DNA of 64,000 bases from Dryas octopetala (taxonomy: Eukaryota; Streptophyta; Magnoliopsida; Rosales; Rosaceae): assembly GCA_963921425.1 (NCBI GenBank), contig OY992837.1, positions 1,709,896-1,773,895 of the forward strand, in the 5' to 3' direction. Positions 23,561-36,808 of this stretch are shown one piece after another. Both the position numbers and the translations under genes were made by a program. The notes beneath the pieces are model-generated. The model ran no database searches. It worked only from the letters and a program-made list of their open reading frames with translations, and had not been told where the DNA came from. Position 1 is the stretch's first letter; each line of letters starts with the position of its first letter.

Positions 23561-24100
23561 ATTTTATTATGTAAAATGTGTATAAATATATAAATTGGAA
23601 GAGTAAACTCATAAAAACTTGTTGGTCTGGTGGTAAGGAGCTGCTGGAGCAAATGTGAGGTCCCAATTTTGAGTTCTTTCCATGACACTTATACTTTTAA
23701 TATTAAAATTTAAATAATATATATAGGTTATAAACGGGGCGGGTTCGGGGTCGGGGAAGCCAAAACCATACCCGCCCCGTCCCCGACTCGGGTCCCCGCT
23801 TAAATCTCCAAATCCGAACCCGGCCTCATTTATCTCCCCCATTAGGGTTTTAATCGGATCGGGTCCCCGCGGGGATTTTTGCCATCCCTACTTCTCGTCT
23901 CAACAATTGTATGTCACGTCTCTCCTGAACACAAATATTACGTGCCCATGATCTTTCTTCGTTGGTTCTTATTTTTATGAGTTATGATCTTTGTTAATTG
24001 TATCTGTAACATCGCATAAAGATAGTGTTACTAATTTACTATTTTAATATAATATAAGTATGATTTTAAAGGTATTTCATAGAGTTTAGAGTTTTAAAAA
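23560..24100. repeat. GC-rich dispersed repeat segment and flank
   Basis: The stretch about 23735-23890 is strikingly GC-rich (GGGGCGGGTTCGGGG, GTCCCCGCGGGGATTTTTGC) in AT-rich surroundings. It ends GCCATCCCTA, a style of sequence common at ends of dispersed plant repeats. The frame crossing it is low-complexity and unlikely to be coding. The family was not determined. Confidence 0.4.
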
Positions 24101-24840
24101 AAGTGCTACTATTTGCACTTTTTTTTTTTCTTTTTGCACACCTCTTTTACACTTTTTCTCACTTCACACATCTACTACGGTCCTCACACTATTGAAATTT
24201 TTCATGTACACACCCTTTCCAATTACTTAAATACTTCAATTCATTAATTTTAACAAATTTCTCTTACACACCCACCCAGTTCATTCAAAAAATACATACT
24301 TACCATCTTCTTCTTTTTTCTCCCATGCACACCTCCGCCCTTTTTTTTTTTTTTTTCTTCTTCTTCTTCCCCTTACCCGAGCCAAAGACATGGTTGTCGG
24401 GTTCAACACCGAATGGTCTTTGGTAGACATGGATGATGGCAGAGTTGAAGAACGGGTAGTCCAAAGCTCTTCTCTTGCATTGGCTGCATTCTCATAAGAC
24501 TAGACCTGTCACGACTCTCACTCTCTCTCTCTCGCCCAAGCAGACAGCAAAAAAAAAAAATTTGGGCTTTGTTCAGCGGTTACCTGCCGAACGAAACTGA
24601 CGAGTTCGGCACTGGTCTGCCGAACCACTGCGCCCAATTTTTTTTTTTTTTTGCTTACAAATGATCCTAGCATGACAGTGCTGCAATCTAAGAGAGAACA
24701 GAGAGGGAAAAAGGACTCTGGGAGAGGAAAGAAAAAGTTCTGAACCACATTTTTACTGTTGTGTTGTCTTCATTTTGTAAGGGATGAGAATGTAACTAAA
24801 AACTAAAAAATACAGTGAATGAGCACATTTGTAAGTTAAA

Positions 24841-24889
<49 letters not shown>

Positions 24890-25166
24890 AGAAGGTGGTG
24901 GTCGTGGCTGTTTTGGTGGTGCCGTGGTGATGGTGCATGTGGAGAAAGAGAGAAGGAAGGAGGTGGTGGCCGGCTCGAGTAGAGGGAAGAAGAAGAAGAA
25001 GAAGAAAAAAAAAAGAGGGGGTGTGACTGAGAGAAAAAAGAGAGGGAAAGAAAAATAGAGAGAAAGAGGGGAGGGGCTATACTGTCTTTGTACTTGGGTT
25101 TATTTTTTATTTTTTAATAGGGGTGTGCAAAAAGAAAAAAAAAATGTGCAAATAATAGCACTCTTT
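24101..25166. mobile_element. Non-autonomous DNA transposon, hAT- or Mutator-like, ~1.07 kb
   Basis: The left end reads AGTGCTACTATTTGCAC then TTTTTGCACACCTC. The right end, reverse-complemented, reads AGTGCTATTATTTGCAC then TTTTTGCACACCCC, an inverted repeat of more than 40 bases. A TTTAAAAA duplication flanks it, 8 or possibly 9 bases, which cannot separate hAT from Mutator. The interior has GA microsatellites (24843-24888) and no transposase. The minus strand around 24495-24380 reads ENAANAREELWTTRSS, possibly a fragment of a host gene, but it is not identified. Confidence 0.75.
24843..24888. repeat. GA microsatellite
   Basis: Uninterrupted (GA)n of about 23 units within the transposon at 24101-25166. 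Confidence 0.95.
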
Positions 25167-25689
25167 AAAAATTAATTATTATTGTCAAATAGTGATACTG
25201 TTACACACAATAATCATATGTTTACTTACATTGGAAAATCCAAAAGTAAGTGAGGCGCCCCACCTCAAAATCAGGATTCACTTCCACTCCTTAAAGAAGA
25301 TTTGGTATTGATTCTCATTAATTTGGATTAAAGTTTTATATAAAAAATGATCTCAAACTTTTTAAAAACCCCAAAACACTCATTAAAAAAATTAAAAAAA
25401 AATTAACAACCCAATCACTTTTTAGTAAAAAGATTAATTTTTATTCCGATTTATGATCATTAGTAAACACAAGAGCGAAAATCAACTTCATTATAATTCT
25501 CATTCCGTGTAGTTAGTAAACTAAACAACCTAATGGGAATGACTCCTCCCACTCCAATTCCTTCTTTCTCCATTCTTTCTCACTCCAATCCTTTTTCTCT
25601 CCCATTCTAGTATGCCAAAGTGTGAATCTAAAAAAGGTAAACTATTTCTATGGTTTCGTGAGAGAGAAAATTTAGACTTCAGAAAGTAT

Positions 25690-26340
25690 AAACTTCTTAA
25701 CAAGTACATATAACTCGTTCCAGCTGGATCTTCTAGGAGTCTGACTCGTTTAAAGAGTTCTTTGCCTGATGATTGGGAAAATGCTTCACCTGAATATGGT
25801 TCTGTATGTGATGTGCCACCTATTCTACACTAAGGACCTCAAGAAAATAGTGGAAATCTTGAAGCCGAAAGGAACGCTTTTTGTAGTAACACGAAAGCAA
25901 TAGTGCAAAGAGAAGCAGATGTCATAAAAGTTAAAACATACTCTGAGTGCTCACAAGATAGTTCTCAGATTTCTTTTGTTTTTTTTGGTTAACTGGGGGG
26001 TCAAAGACCCCAAACAACAAAACTAGACATCAACCAAACGAGGTATAGTTCTCAGATTTCTGGCCCAGGTGGTCAAAGCCCACTTCTCTTAGTCAAATTC
26101 GATTTCAATAGTATTGCCTACTGGACGCAACATTGGCTAAAGGACTAGCACTAGCATTAGCAATAGTATTTCTTCAGTAATTCATAGTTGTGTGCATTTA
26201 CACTGATAGATAGGACTTGGTGCAACATTGGTTGACAGGTTCAAGCAGAATCTAGAGGAGATCTTCGACCTATCCTCAGTTTGATGCCATCAATATTATA
26301 TCTCTTGCTATTCTGAATGATAGTGATTCTCTTGTCGAAA
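25690..26340 (+). pseudogene. Decayed fragment of an unidentified gene
   Basis: The plus strand reads RSLTRLKSSLPDDWENASPE, then CDVPPIL, a stop, then SGNLEAERNAF and ADVIKVKTYSECSQDSSQIS. After an insertion it continues GPGGQSPLLLVKFDFNSIAY, and later FDAINIISLAILNDSDSLVE near 26280. The composition is protein-like, but stops interrupt it and I cannot assign a family. It is split by a short retroposed insertion (25975-26044). Confidence 0.5.
25958..26061 (-). mobile_element. Short retroposed insert (SINE or LINE 3' end) with 17-bp target duplication
   Basis: ATAGTTCTCAGATTTCT occurs at 25958-25974 and again at 26045-26061. The 70 bases between end, on the minus strand, in an A-rich tail (AACCAAAAAAAACAAAA). 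A 17-base duplication plus A-tail is the signature of LINE-machinery retroposition. Only the 3' part is present, so the family is not identified. Confidence 0.8.
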
Positions 26341-29300
26341 TTCATGTACTTTTGTGCTGTAAAGCTAAAAATTCTCCGAGGTAACATCATTATAATTATA
26401 TGGAAGATCTAGTGTACTTTTTAGGTATAGTTTATACATTTGCTAGTGAGAAGTTTATATGTTCTATATCCAGTTGCATTTTCTACTATAAGTTTTTGCA
26501 ATATGGTGCAATAACTGGAAAGCGATAAGCACCTTTGTAATATTAATAAGTACAACGAAGATATTAACTAGCACTAGTGGTTTTCTAGGTATCATTTCTA
26601 AGCATTTTACAATAGCCTTTTATGCTTGTACTGGTAAAAAGGTATTCTAATCATATATATACAAAGATATTAACCAGCAAAGGTATTCTTATCAAATATA
26701 TATTTCCTGTTTTACAAACTTTCTTCACAGATAAAGATCATGCATTATATGTTAAGCATAGAGAGAGAGAGTGTGTGGGTGAAAAAGTGATAAAAAGTTG
26801 TCTCCTTCACAGCAAGTTCTTCACAGGGTATGTTGGAATATAATTTATCAAGGTCACCACAATGTACGATTTCATCTATATTATGATATCTTCTTGAAAG
26901 AAGTGACATGACATCTAAAAAGGAGGTAGGTGTATCGTATGACTACCCACCAGAGATGCATGTACTTAGGGTCATACAAGCTAGCAATGAAAAAGAGCAG
27001 ATTATACCCAACTGCAATTGTAGGTGAGTACGAATGTAGGATTGCATTACCTGCATGCAACTCCAATTTCTTTGTTAGGTTGCGTAACATATATTTAAGT
27101 TTGTCCTGATTTAAAGGCTGCCACCTAATGCAGTTCAAAGCTCATAAAGGAAACAGTACAAGGAAAGCTGTGATCATTTAAACCACTTACATTGCTATGC
27201 CTAATCCACAATTAAAGCTACAGGATTTAACTAATGAATATGCATCCATAAATGAACAAAGAAACAGTGAATTACAAGGTTCAATAACTTTCGGATGTTA
27301 TCTTTGCAGCAATGCCTTAATCACTTACACCCTCATCACTGCAAAAAATAACTAGTGCATCAAATGGGCAGGGGGCCTCTATAGTCTTCAACATAAATAA
27401 ATCACTCTTCATTTGAATTTGATTCCATAAATACCACATAATTTCTTTTACCCATAACATATTTCACCCCAGACATCCCAGTATTTTATAAAAAGACAGG
27501 AGAATCATAATTCAATTGGTCTTACCCAGCATTTGAACAAGCAGGATCATTGATAAGATAGGTCATTGATTTCTGAAGTAAGTTTTCAAAGAGACATATA
27601 CAGTCACTGGATGCTAGAGAAGAGCAAAACCTCATTTTAATGGCTATGTAAATCTCAATTCTCAACTAACCATTTTTAAATTTCCACGCAACACCAACCA
27701 CCATTGAGACATGCATACTATTGACAATTGAAGTGAACCTGTTCCTGTATTGAAATGAACTTATTCTTGAATTTTGGAGCCCATAATCCTTTAGACAATG
27801 AATTATGAATTTAATAGATGCTTCCAAATCCAGGCATGAATGGACCACTAGAAACACCAAGATAATAATTATTCAAATGTAATGAGAGGTCTTGATTATA
27901 AATGGTGATACCTGCTCCACCAGTCAGGACTTCAACCATGATCAAGAAGAGAACAGAGAATATTGATGCTCTAGTTTCCTAAATTACTCACCACTACTTC
28001 TTGATGCATGCTCTCTCACTAACTCTTTTGATAAGAAAAGGGGAAATAAGGAGTAATTCATGCACCATAAACAAATGAATAGAGAAAACAGACAGCACAA
28101 ATTCACGGTGGGAAGTATACCCTTGATTTCTGACCTCTGATGATGTGTTGCTAGATGATCAGGCTGCATAGGTTAAACAGTGCATCTACAGAGAAATTAA
28201 CACAGAATAATTGTTGAACTCTCTCATCTAAACCCAATGCTCATTTATACATTGTACTATTGTAGCCTAGCTCTGGCTGTAGAAGATACTTTTCAAGGCT
28301 TCAATAAAGAGATGAGTTGACCCCTTTTATCCTCAAATTGATGCCTTACATACATTTCCTTAAGCCTTTCATCCCAAACATAAGGCAAGAAGAAGTTGTG
28401 CACAGTGTTTCTATCGTAATTCTATCCCTTCACATTCCTTCAACTACGTGTGTCTTCTCCCTTTGATAACCTTGTTTCAGCCTTATAGCAACTGTAGTGT
28501 TTTTGAGCATCAAAAAAGTATATTTCTCCAGACCAAAGATTCTTCTTACTTCTCTGTTTTCTTATATAGTGTGAGATTTTAACTCTTTGAACCATTCCCA
28601 GAGATAAAAGCTTCGTTAGCAAAAGCTACCCAAAAGCATTAATAATGACCTCAACAATGTAAAGCAGTAGACCTCCATGAATAACTTAATACTACTCAAA
28701 AGCTTTGATAGCATTAGGTTACCAAGTTATAGATTCATTATTCAAGTACCATAGTAGTTCATGCTTCATTCTATCTTATCATAACTATATTTCGGTGATG
28801 ATCAACATGCAAAGAGTAAAAATGTCAAATAAAATATCCACAAAGTTTTGGGTCTAAATAATCATTTCAAACATTTGGAAGTTTTCATACAGCCAAGACT
28901 AAGGGAGGAAAATTTGAGTATTCAACAAAATCAGAATAATGATCCCAAATACAAGTGAGCTTATGTCAATTCAATATTTTAAAGTCCTGTTATGAAAATA
29001 AATCAGATCTATGGCTATTTAACTAGAAAGAATAGGATGTTGCTCCAGCCATTTAGCATTCGTTCTGACTTTGAAAAAGGACATAATTACAGCTAATGCA
29101 AACATGCTCAGATAAGAACTAAAAATAATAATAAATGAAAGTAAAAGCATATGAAACTCAATTAAATGAAACATTTGCACAGCACTGATTTTGACATATA
29201 ATTTTCAGTAGGAAAAAAAAAAAAATTAAGAATGAAATTAACGCTGTATGAAGGATATACAACCAGTAAAAACAAAACTGTCTTTGATCTATTTGGATTT

Positions 29301-29460
29301 CACAAGCTACTCAAGAGAAGAAACAAAGAAAAAAGGATAAGAAAAAACAAATGACCATATCTAATCAATTTCTTTGTGGTAATGCAATCACATAGCTGAT
29401 AAAATCATCACTCACTGGAGGTTTTCTGTTAGCAATCAATGGGGGAACTTCTGACTTCCG
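26341..29460. other. Intergenic region, no supported gene
   Basis: AT-rich DNA with scattered short open frames but no recognised protein similarity or convincing exon chain. The portion next to 29460 is likely the DUF868 3' untranslated region. Confidence 0.5.
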
Positions 29461-30366
29461 CTACTCGTTCTTCCAAGCATACAGAACCAGCGAGAATCCT
29501 AGACCTTGCGACTTAGTATCTGAAAATCTCTGTGAAAATGACCACTGCAACGCACTTGGATCCGAGAGTGCTTGGCCAGCCCACAACTTCTCAGCTGAGA
29601 GGCATGTCTTGAACATAAAAACAGCATTTCCTGGTGATGTACCAAAGAGCCAACTGTGAACATCCCAGAAAACTTCAACTGGAAGCCCATCAACCAAGAT
29701 GGTATGATTTCCCCGGAACTTCCACCGAAGTCTCTTGACCTGCATCACAGTCTTACTGTCTACACGGACCATGAGGCACGGGTCATTGACCGCAACAGTG
29801 TCACATTCAATTACAAGATCATGAACTTGACCATTATTGCAAAACTGAGCCTTTGTGGTGAAGACCTTCTTACCAAAAATATGCTCTCTCTTGGCAACGC
29901 AAACAGAATTAGAAGGCATAGGGCTGGCACTAGTCTTTTTGAAAGCTTCTTTTCTCATATCTCCAAGAAGAAGAAGCATTTGCCGGTCCACCACAACCCC
30001 CACATAAAATCCCTCCAAAGGTTCAGGCCCGGATCCGAATTTTGCCGAAGAAAGGTCCCAGTATATGTCAATTTTACTTGAATAAGCTTCCAAACTCTTG
30101 GACCCTCTTCTCTTGGAGAACAACCAGGGTTTGATATCAACCTTACAAAGACACTGATTTGATGAATCATCTATTCCAACACTGAGACCTTGGCCCATCA
30201 AATTCTTACTCCATGTGACAGTAATCAAGCAAGACCGGCCCCGTAACCGGCATTGATAGACACAAGTAACCAAATTCTGGGCGGTCCTACTAGTATTTGA
30301 TGAAGAAGAATCAGCAACTTGAACACCATTTTCACCAAAACAAGATGGGAAATCTCTCATTTTCAA
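29461..30366 (-). CDS. DUF868 family protein, 301 aa
   Basis: Intronless 301-residue frame starting MKMRDFPSCFGENGVQ. It matches the plant DUF868 family throughout: NLVTCVYQCRLRGRSCLITV, TVTWSKNL, DIYWDLSSAKFGSGPEP, GFYVGVVVDRQMLLLLGDM, KREHIFGKKVFTTKAQF, VKRLRWKFRGNHTILVDG, VEVFWDVHSW, and the C-terminal FSLVLYAWKNE. Biochemical function is unknown; family proteins lack obvious catalytic motifs. The length is typical. The 5' untranslated region appears spliced, with possible exon borders near 30540 and 30957, and CT-rich sequence upstream around 31080-31110. It heads a block (ZDS, DRT102, DUF2358 downstream) that I recall being conserved in Arabidopsis. A second DUF868 gene lies at 58345-59367. 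Confidence 0.92.
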   Translation of the reverse strand: MKMRDFPSCFGENGVQVADSSSSNTSRTAQNLVTCVYQCRLRGRSCLITVTWSKNLMGQGLSVGIDDSSNQCLCKVDIKPWLFSKRRGSKSLEAYSSKIDIYWDLSSAKFGSGPEPLEGFYVGVVVDRQMLLLLGDMRKEAFKKTSASPMPSNSVCVAKREHIFGKKVFTTKAQFCNNGQVHDLVIECDTVAVNDPCLMVRVDSKTVMQVKRLRWKFRGNHTILVDGLPVEVFWDVHSWLFGTSPGNAVFMFKTCLSAEKLWAGQALSDPSALQWSFSQRFSDTKSQGLGFSLVLYAWKNE

Positions 30367-33300
30367 CCCAAGAACCTCAATTCACTTTTCCAAACTTTCT
30401 TTCAGAATTTGTAATAAACAAATTGTGACCTTATGCAACCAAAGCAAAGACAAATAGAAGCACTCAGAAATGAACAAAAAAAAAACAAAAAGATAAACAA
30501 AAGAACATGAAGCAGAGAAGGAGAGCCAAGTAACTCTTACCTCAATTGATCAGAGACGAAACCCAACAAACTATCTCAGAAATGCTTCAAAATCTGACTA
30601 TCCAGCCTTGATTTGATCTGGTAAGCTGGCTTTTGAGGCATTACTGTACAAAACCCATTAATCCAGAGCAGAGAATGAGAAAGCACATCTAAAACTAAAA
30701 AGACCAACTTGGAAAATGAAGGCTGTAAAATAAATCCACACAGAGAAGCAGACAAAAAGTGTCTTGTTTCACTATCAACAAGACCTCTGCGAAAACCAAC
30801 CGTAACAAATAATAATAGTACTAAGAAATAAAAATTAAATCTTTTTCTCCAAAGAAAATATCTACAAAATTAATAAATAATACCCATGAAAGAGAATATG
30901 AAGAAAAAAGAGAAAAGCAGAGGCAGAAAGTGATAAATGTTAAAAAATATATACCTCAAGATGGTGACAGCTTGTGTAATCTAAATGAAGGTGAAGCAAA
31001 AAGAGGGCTATATGGCAACTGGGTAACTGCTGGAAAGGCTGGTTTTTGAAAGATTACTCTACACTGAGAAGGGAAAAAAGGCATCTCTCTCTCATTCTCT
31101 CTCTGTAGACTTTGCTTTAGCTGACATACCCACATGAAAAGATCAAAAGATAGAGAAAACCAAAACTGAAACTCAATTGTGAATTTTTCTCACATTTTAT
31201 TCGGAGAGAGAGAGAGAGAGGTATGTGTTTAGTACAAGATGATGTTAAGAGCTTTCAGAGAGCTTGGATTGAAACCTCCACTTTCATGGAATTAAGGTAC
31301 ATAAACGGAAAAAACGAATGAAAAACAAATAAAAAGCTTTTGTTTTCCTCTCTATTTGTGGCCAATTTTCTCTCTTTTTTGCAGGTATTTAAAGGGAGAG
31401 AGACTGAGAGTAAAATAACAGTTTTGGGGAAGTGGGCCTCCACCGGCCCTGTAAGTGCAAGCACGATGTGTCTCACATTAATTGGTTTTTAAGGAACAAT
31501 AATAAACATGCATTACACGCACTGTTTTTTCTTTTTTGTTTTTTATGTTTTACGTTTTTTTATTTATCTCAAATAATGTTTTACAATTTTTTGACATAGT
31601 TAACCTCAACAGGTCGACATAGACTGATATACGTACACTTTGACAGTGCAGTCACAGAACAACAAGAATGACCTTTGACCACAACAAGGCACATTTTGAG
31701 GAGTACACAAGTCTTTGTCAATGATTCACTGCCAACCCATAGGCCATAACCCATAACCCATATATATATATATATATATATCTCTCTCTCTAAAAGATCT
31801 TCAGGCTTACTCTGTTTAAAATCTATATGTATGAGTTGGAATAGCTAGAGGTGGATTTGATTCTAAAGAGTAGTTGGACAAATGTTTTAGGCAAAGAGGT
31901 TTGCTTTATCTTCCTTTAATTTCATTATATTCCAATCCAAGCTACTGATTTCACAAAACAACACCTAGCGCCTGAGATACACGCACCAACTAAGATGATC
32001 AGGCCAAAAATATATGTATTATCTATCTGTAAACTAGGTTTGTTTTCTTATTCAAACTTCAATAAAATATAAGATATGTTATTAGATGAATAACTAGTCG
32101 GTCTTTCATTTTACCTTTTGTTTATTTTCTGCTTGTGAGCATAATCTTGCAAGAGTGCAATACAATGATGCAAATATTGCACTGTTCTTATCATATGATG
32201 TTAGAAGTATAATGGTTTTTATGAAACTGTCTTATAAATGAATGTAAGAAATTGTAAAATGATGTTACGTTAAGAATAAATCAGCTATTCGAATTATGAC
32301 ACCGAAATTACTTAGTATACCAACATCAATTTTTTTTAAATAATTGTTAAATGTTTGTAAAAATTTGTAATTGTAGTTTCAAAGAAAAACTATATGCTTT
32401 ATTGTTGGCCAAAGAAATACTATTTGCTTGTTTATCTTTTGTACTGCTTAAATTTTAGATTTTGTGATTAGTTGTTACATAAAAATGGTAAAGTGCATCA
32501 AGGATAGAGTGGATGTACGGATATGTGGGGTTACAAGTTATTATGCTTCAAAAAAGAAAGATAAGAGACAAGCCATAAGTTTTGGGAAAAGCAACCTATA
32601 CAAACACTATATACTTTATTTATTTAATTTTTCACTGAATAGTGTTTCGAACAGCATTTTTAATGTCATTTGGACAAATATATCAGAATTAGGTCTATCA
32701 TAAAATTTGGAAATCTATTTGTTTTATCTGTTCTTGACAAAAGAAAAGAGCTAGAGACATGAAAATCTAATGAATAATACATATATTTTATTTTACTCTG
32801 TTACGTGAAAAATGATTAAACATTTAATCTATTCTAAATCTAACTCATTTTCTGTTAGATTTAGAATAGAGGACTGACTTTAGAGTACACCCAAAGTTTT
32901 TAGAGGTCTGACTTTAAGCTTTGGTCATATAAGGCCCAACAAGCAACAACTAGTCCATCATGATCATGTTTTACCTTATTACATAGCTCTATGTAAGAAA
33001 TCGTACCAAATTAAGATAAAAACTCCATGTAAGAAATAATGTTAGCTAATTAACTTATACAGCGTGCTATGAACTATAATTGGACCGACATGGACGCACT
33101 CATTGCCCAAAAAGTGAAAACAATTAAAGGTCAAAGAGAAGTTTCATGAGTCTAACATACATTATTAAAAAATTTCCCAAGAAAAGAAAAACATACATTA
33201 TTAAGCTGATATTGCACATCTAATACGCTACGTGTAATCCCCTCTTTGGTATTATTTGATTTGTTTTATTTTATTGGGTCACACATTGGCTACCTGTCCC

Positions 33301-33948
33301 ATGCTACTTGCTAGGCACCATTTTAATTTTCAAACAAACATATTGAAGTACTGATAATTTGGAATTGGGATTAGGATTAGGCCTTTGGATTACTACGAAT
33401 CTAAACAGATCATGTGAGCCTAACATCATAGCCTTCATAGCTACCTGTTTATGTCCCTATTAAGGCCCAAATGAATTTTCAAGCTGACCCAAAGCCCCAG
33501 TGATGTCATTTTCATTTTTGTCTAAATTACATTTTGGCAACAACTTTTGCCACTGGCTCTTTTACATTTTCTAAAATATATCTTTTCTGAAAATTAAAAG
33601 AGAATTAAAAAAAGTTTTAAAAAAGAAAACAACAAAATTTGGTTCATGCCACATGCATATGAGTACACCTAAGACAAAGACAAAAACCCAATTTCAGAGT
33701 CCCTTGTAAAAATCGAATACTGTCAACTTCACCTGGTTAATTGTGAGTTGTCTCAATTTTATTTCCTTCCTTATAAGGGAGCTTAGTTATATTTTATTTT
33801 TTCCTAGTCTACTTTCAATCTATGTTTCCTTGTTTCTTTTTCTTCTAGAGTGTTTTGTGACTACTGTTTGTGGTTGTGATTTCTCTCTCACAGTGTCACT
33901 TACTTCAGTCTTTGTTTTCTTTAGGATAAGTTACAGAGAGAGCTACAG
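30367..33948. other. DUF868 5' leader/promoter and intergenic DNA
   Basis: 30367-31250 probably contains the spliced 5' leader and promoter of the DUF868 gene, with GA/CT-rich tracts (31203-31220) and a TA repeat near 31761-31781. From 31500 to 33948 I see AT-rich intergenic sequence and no supported gene. Confidence 0.5.
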
Positions 33949-35748
33949 ATGTCTAGGCATTGTATAGTAATAGATGCATGGATTAGAGAAGCTGAAGAGG
34001 CTTCAGTGTTGGTGGAAGATTTAGAGGGCAAGATGAAGAACAAGAGCCCAGAGCAATTGAGCCTCAAACAAATTGCTCAATCCAAGCTTTTGGAGCTTGG
34101 AGTGAAACTTGATCGCCTCGAGTCACTCCTCCACAACTCACCCTCAAAACCCATCTTGTATGTTACTCTTTTTTTCGTCTCTTCTTTCTCTAATTTCTCA
34201 GGTGTTGCACTTAATTAATAGGACTTCACATGCACTTAGCTTGGTTTCTAGTACTTTATAGATCAATGAAATGGGCAGTCAATGTTGATGTTACATGTAA
34301 TCATCTTAAAATTAGGCTGTGATTGATTCTTGTAAATGCTCTATATACCTCTGAATGAGATGAATACAATCACTCAATTCCAAAAACCTTTTATGGTCCA
34401 TTTCTTTTGCAAGAGTACTATTCTGTTTTTGTGTTCCTACTCTGTAAAGCTCTACAAATAAGTTCATGAATGACATATAAGGACATAGATGAAGTATCTA
34501 GTACATGTAATTTTAAATTAAATTATAAGGACATAGATGAAGTATCTATTCATATCTGATAGATTTAAAAATTGATGTTCATGAATGAAGCAGTAAATCC
34601 AACTGCTATTGTGGCATTTTGGATCCTACAAAAACTTATGGTGTTGTTTAAGATTTCTTATTCTTAGAGAAATGGTAGTTGATCCCTCGTATGTCTTTAC
34701 ATAAATGTACTCGAGAATAGATCAAAAGTGATGTTCAATCATGCAATAAATTGAAGCCATTGGATGGCATAAGTAAACTGGTTCTGCAGTGCATAGGCAG
34801 AACTAAAGAAGATGTAGATTTTCGTTGGAAAATGCTCAAAGATATCCAGCTATGAACAAGAACATTGGCTCTCAGTTTGTATGTGTTAGACAGGTATGGT
34901 TTTTGGTTTGTGTCCTTATCTTCTCAAAGGCTTGCTGAGCCAATAAGAGGATGAAAGGCTCATTTCTGAGGACTTTGTAAAGGCATGTGATCAATGCACA
35001 TGCATTTGGTACATGGTCAAAGTTTGATTTAATTTACCTTTACAATACCATTGAGAGTTCGAAAACAAATAGAAACATTCTACAAATGATTTTTTTAGTT
35101 CCTATGAACTTACCACTTGCATTTGTACTTCTACTCAGATCAGGAGTACTTGCTCTGATAAGAAAACCAACGGAAACACAAACAGCGATGACCAAGGTAC
35201 ACAGCCTTATATTGTAATCTGATAAGAAAACAAAGACTAGCACACAAATTTTATTGTTGGCATATGGAAAAGAAGTAGGTCTTGAAAGATATAGTTTGCC
35301 TTCTATATTCTTCTTTGTTAAGTCCATGTTGTGGTGCAGATCAAATGAAGCTTTCATTCTCTAAAGATGATCAAGAGCTTCTGAAACCTCTTATTGTAAG
35401 TTCTTTCATTTACATGAACTACCAATATTCTTCAAATTCTGCTCACTAGTCCTAAGAGTTTTCACCTATAATGTATACATTTCCTTTCTGGACAGTCAGA
35501 CAATTTAACTACAAGTCAAGTGTGTAACATAATTCAGACATGAGCATAGTGTTAAGCAATGATGTCAATCATTTTCAAGAAATTTTCTGACTTTGGTGTG
35601 TGTGATTGAGTTGCAGATTAAACCATTCAATTCTTATATTTCAAGGAGCTTGCTTCGGAACACTTGCAGGGGCATTTCTGTGGTTTTAGGGGTCACTACA
35701 TGTCTATTCATCTTAATTTTCCTATGTGCACATACACAATCTTTATAA
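33949..35748 (+). pseudogene. Syntaxin/t-SNARE-like gene with one in-frame stop
   Basis: Five exons join in frame: 33949-34157, 34801-34893, 35144-35196, 35340-35395 and 35617-35748, 181 codons in all. Exon 1 reads DAWIREAEEASVLVEDLEGK then KLLELGVKLDRLESLL, an N-terminal helical region as in plant SYP5-related syntaxin-like proteins. Exon 2 reads EDVDFRWKMLKDIQL. The last exon ends in a hydrophobic tail anchor (ISVVLGVTTCLFILIFLCA). Such proteins act in endomembrane fusion. The break is a TGA after IQL in exon 2, where RTRTLALSLY would follow an expected Arg; CGA to TGA at a CpG is the simplest origin. Splice sites and all other codons are intact, so it is a very young pseudogene, a segregating null allele or a sequencing error. 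A functional truncated protein is unlikely because the anchor would be lost. Confidence 0.7.
34470..34550. repeat. Short direct repeat in the SNARE-like intron
   Basis: ATAAGGACATAGATGAAGTA occurs twice about 50 bases apart in the first intron. Confidence 0.75.
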
Positions 35749-36808
35749 CTAGTCCAAATATTTGATCTTGTGATGGTTTATCCATACATTTGGAGCAGCA
35801 TTCTCTCCATCTTTGTTTTTCGTTGAAAATTACTTCATATATAGTATTTCAGAATAAGGATGCCTCTTCTGCAATGTAAATTAAGTCAGATTACGTACTC
35901 ATTGATTGAAGAATACAATGAAACATTGTATTCTTTGTTGGCCAATGACAAATCGAAGCTGACCTATAGCTAAGCAAACTATATTTCATTGTAAATGGCA
36001 CGAAAATTTTACATGTGAGAAATATGCTAGATTTATATGACACCTATTTCCCTAATAAGGGTTCAAGTTACCCAAATAGGTGTATGACAACATCATCTCA
36101 GTTGTAACTCAAATTAATTTTCTGACACATGAAAGATATACTTGAAACCAATTTCTCATCATAGACAAGATTGCTTTGCTGCCTTTGCCGGACATCCACA
36201 ACAAGCCTCTCATCCTAATCACTAATAAGGAAAAATTTGTTCCTGATTCAAAACCACACAAGTTTTGGAAACAAAAAAACTCGTCACAAATATAAAAATA
36301 ATTGGTAAGGTTACTTTCCTTGTGGGATTGGTGGGTTTTGGAAAGCACTTTATCCTTGTACCTACTAGCTAATAAACATAAATTATAAAAATAATTGGTA
36401 AGGTAACCATTTTCCTTCTAATCATACTAATCAAACTCATCCAACAAAAGGTATTGTAAATTGCAGCTAAGAGTGCTAATTAATGAAAATTATAATTACA
36501 AGATACTCTGAATGTAAATATCTATTTCCCTAATCAAGGATTATGCCATCTATCTTCTGTGTCACATGTAACTATCTCCTACTATCTTGATACACTACAA
36601 CTATGCAGATCGATCATGTTCATTGTATTTTGCTTTTGTGAGAAAACAAAGAAAATGTAAAACTGGTTAGTATTGATTGATTACTATAAATGACACAAGG
36701 TCTCTTCTCTCCTACATCTATATAAGCCATTGCTCTTCAATCCCACCGTGCATCCAGTGTTAGTGAATAGTGTTAGTGAATAGTGAAGGACAAAGAAGAA
36801 GAAGAAGA
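35749..36808. other. Intergenic region and defensin-like promoter
   Basis: No gene recognised. A TATA-like TCTATATAAGCC at about 36716-36727 sits some 85 bases upstream of the defensin-like start codon, with a CT-rich stretch before it. Confidence 0.6.
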
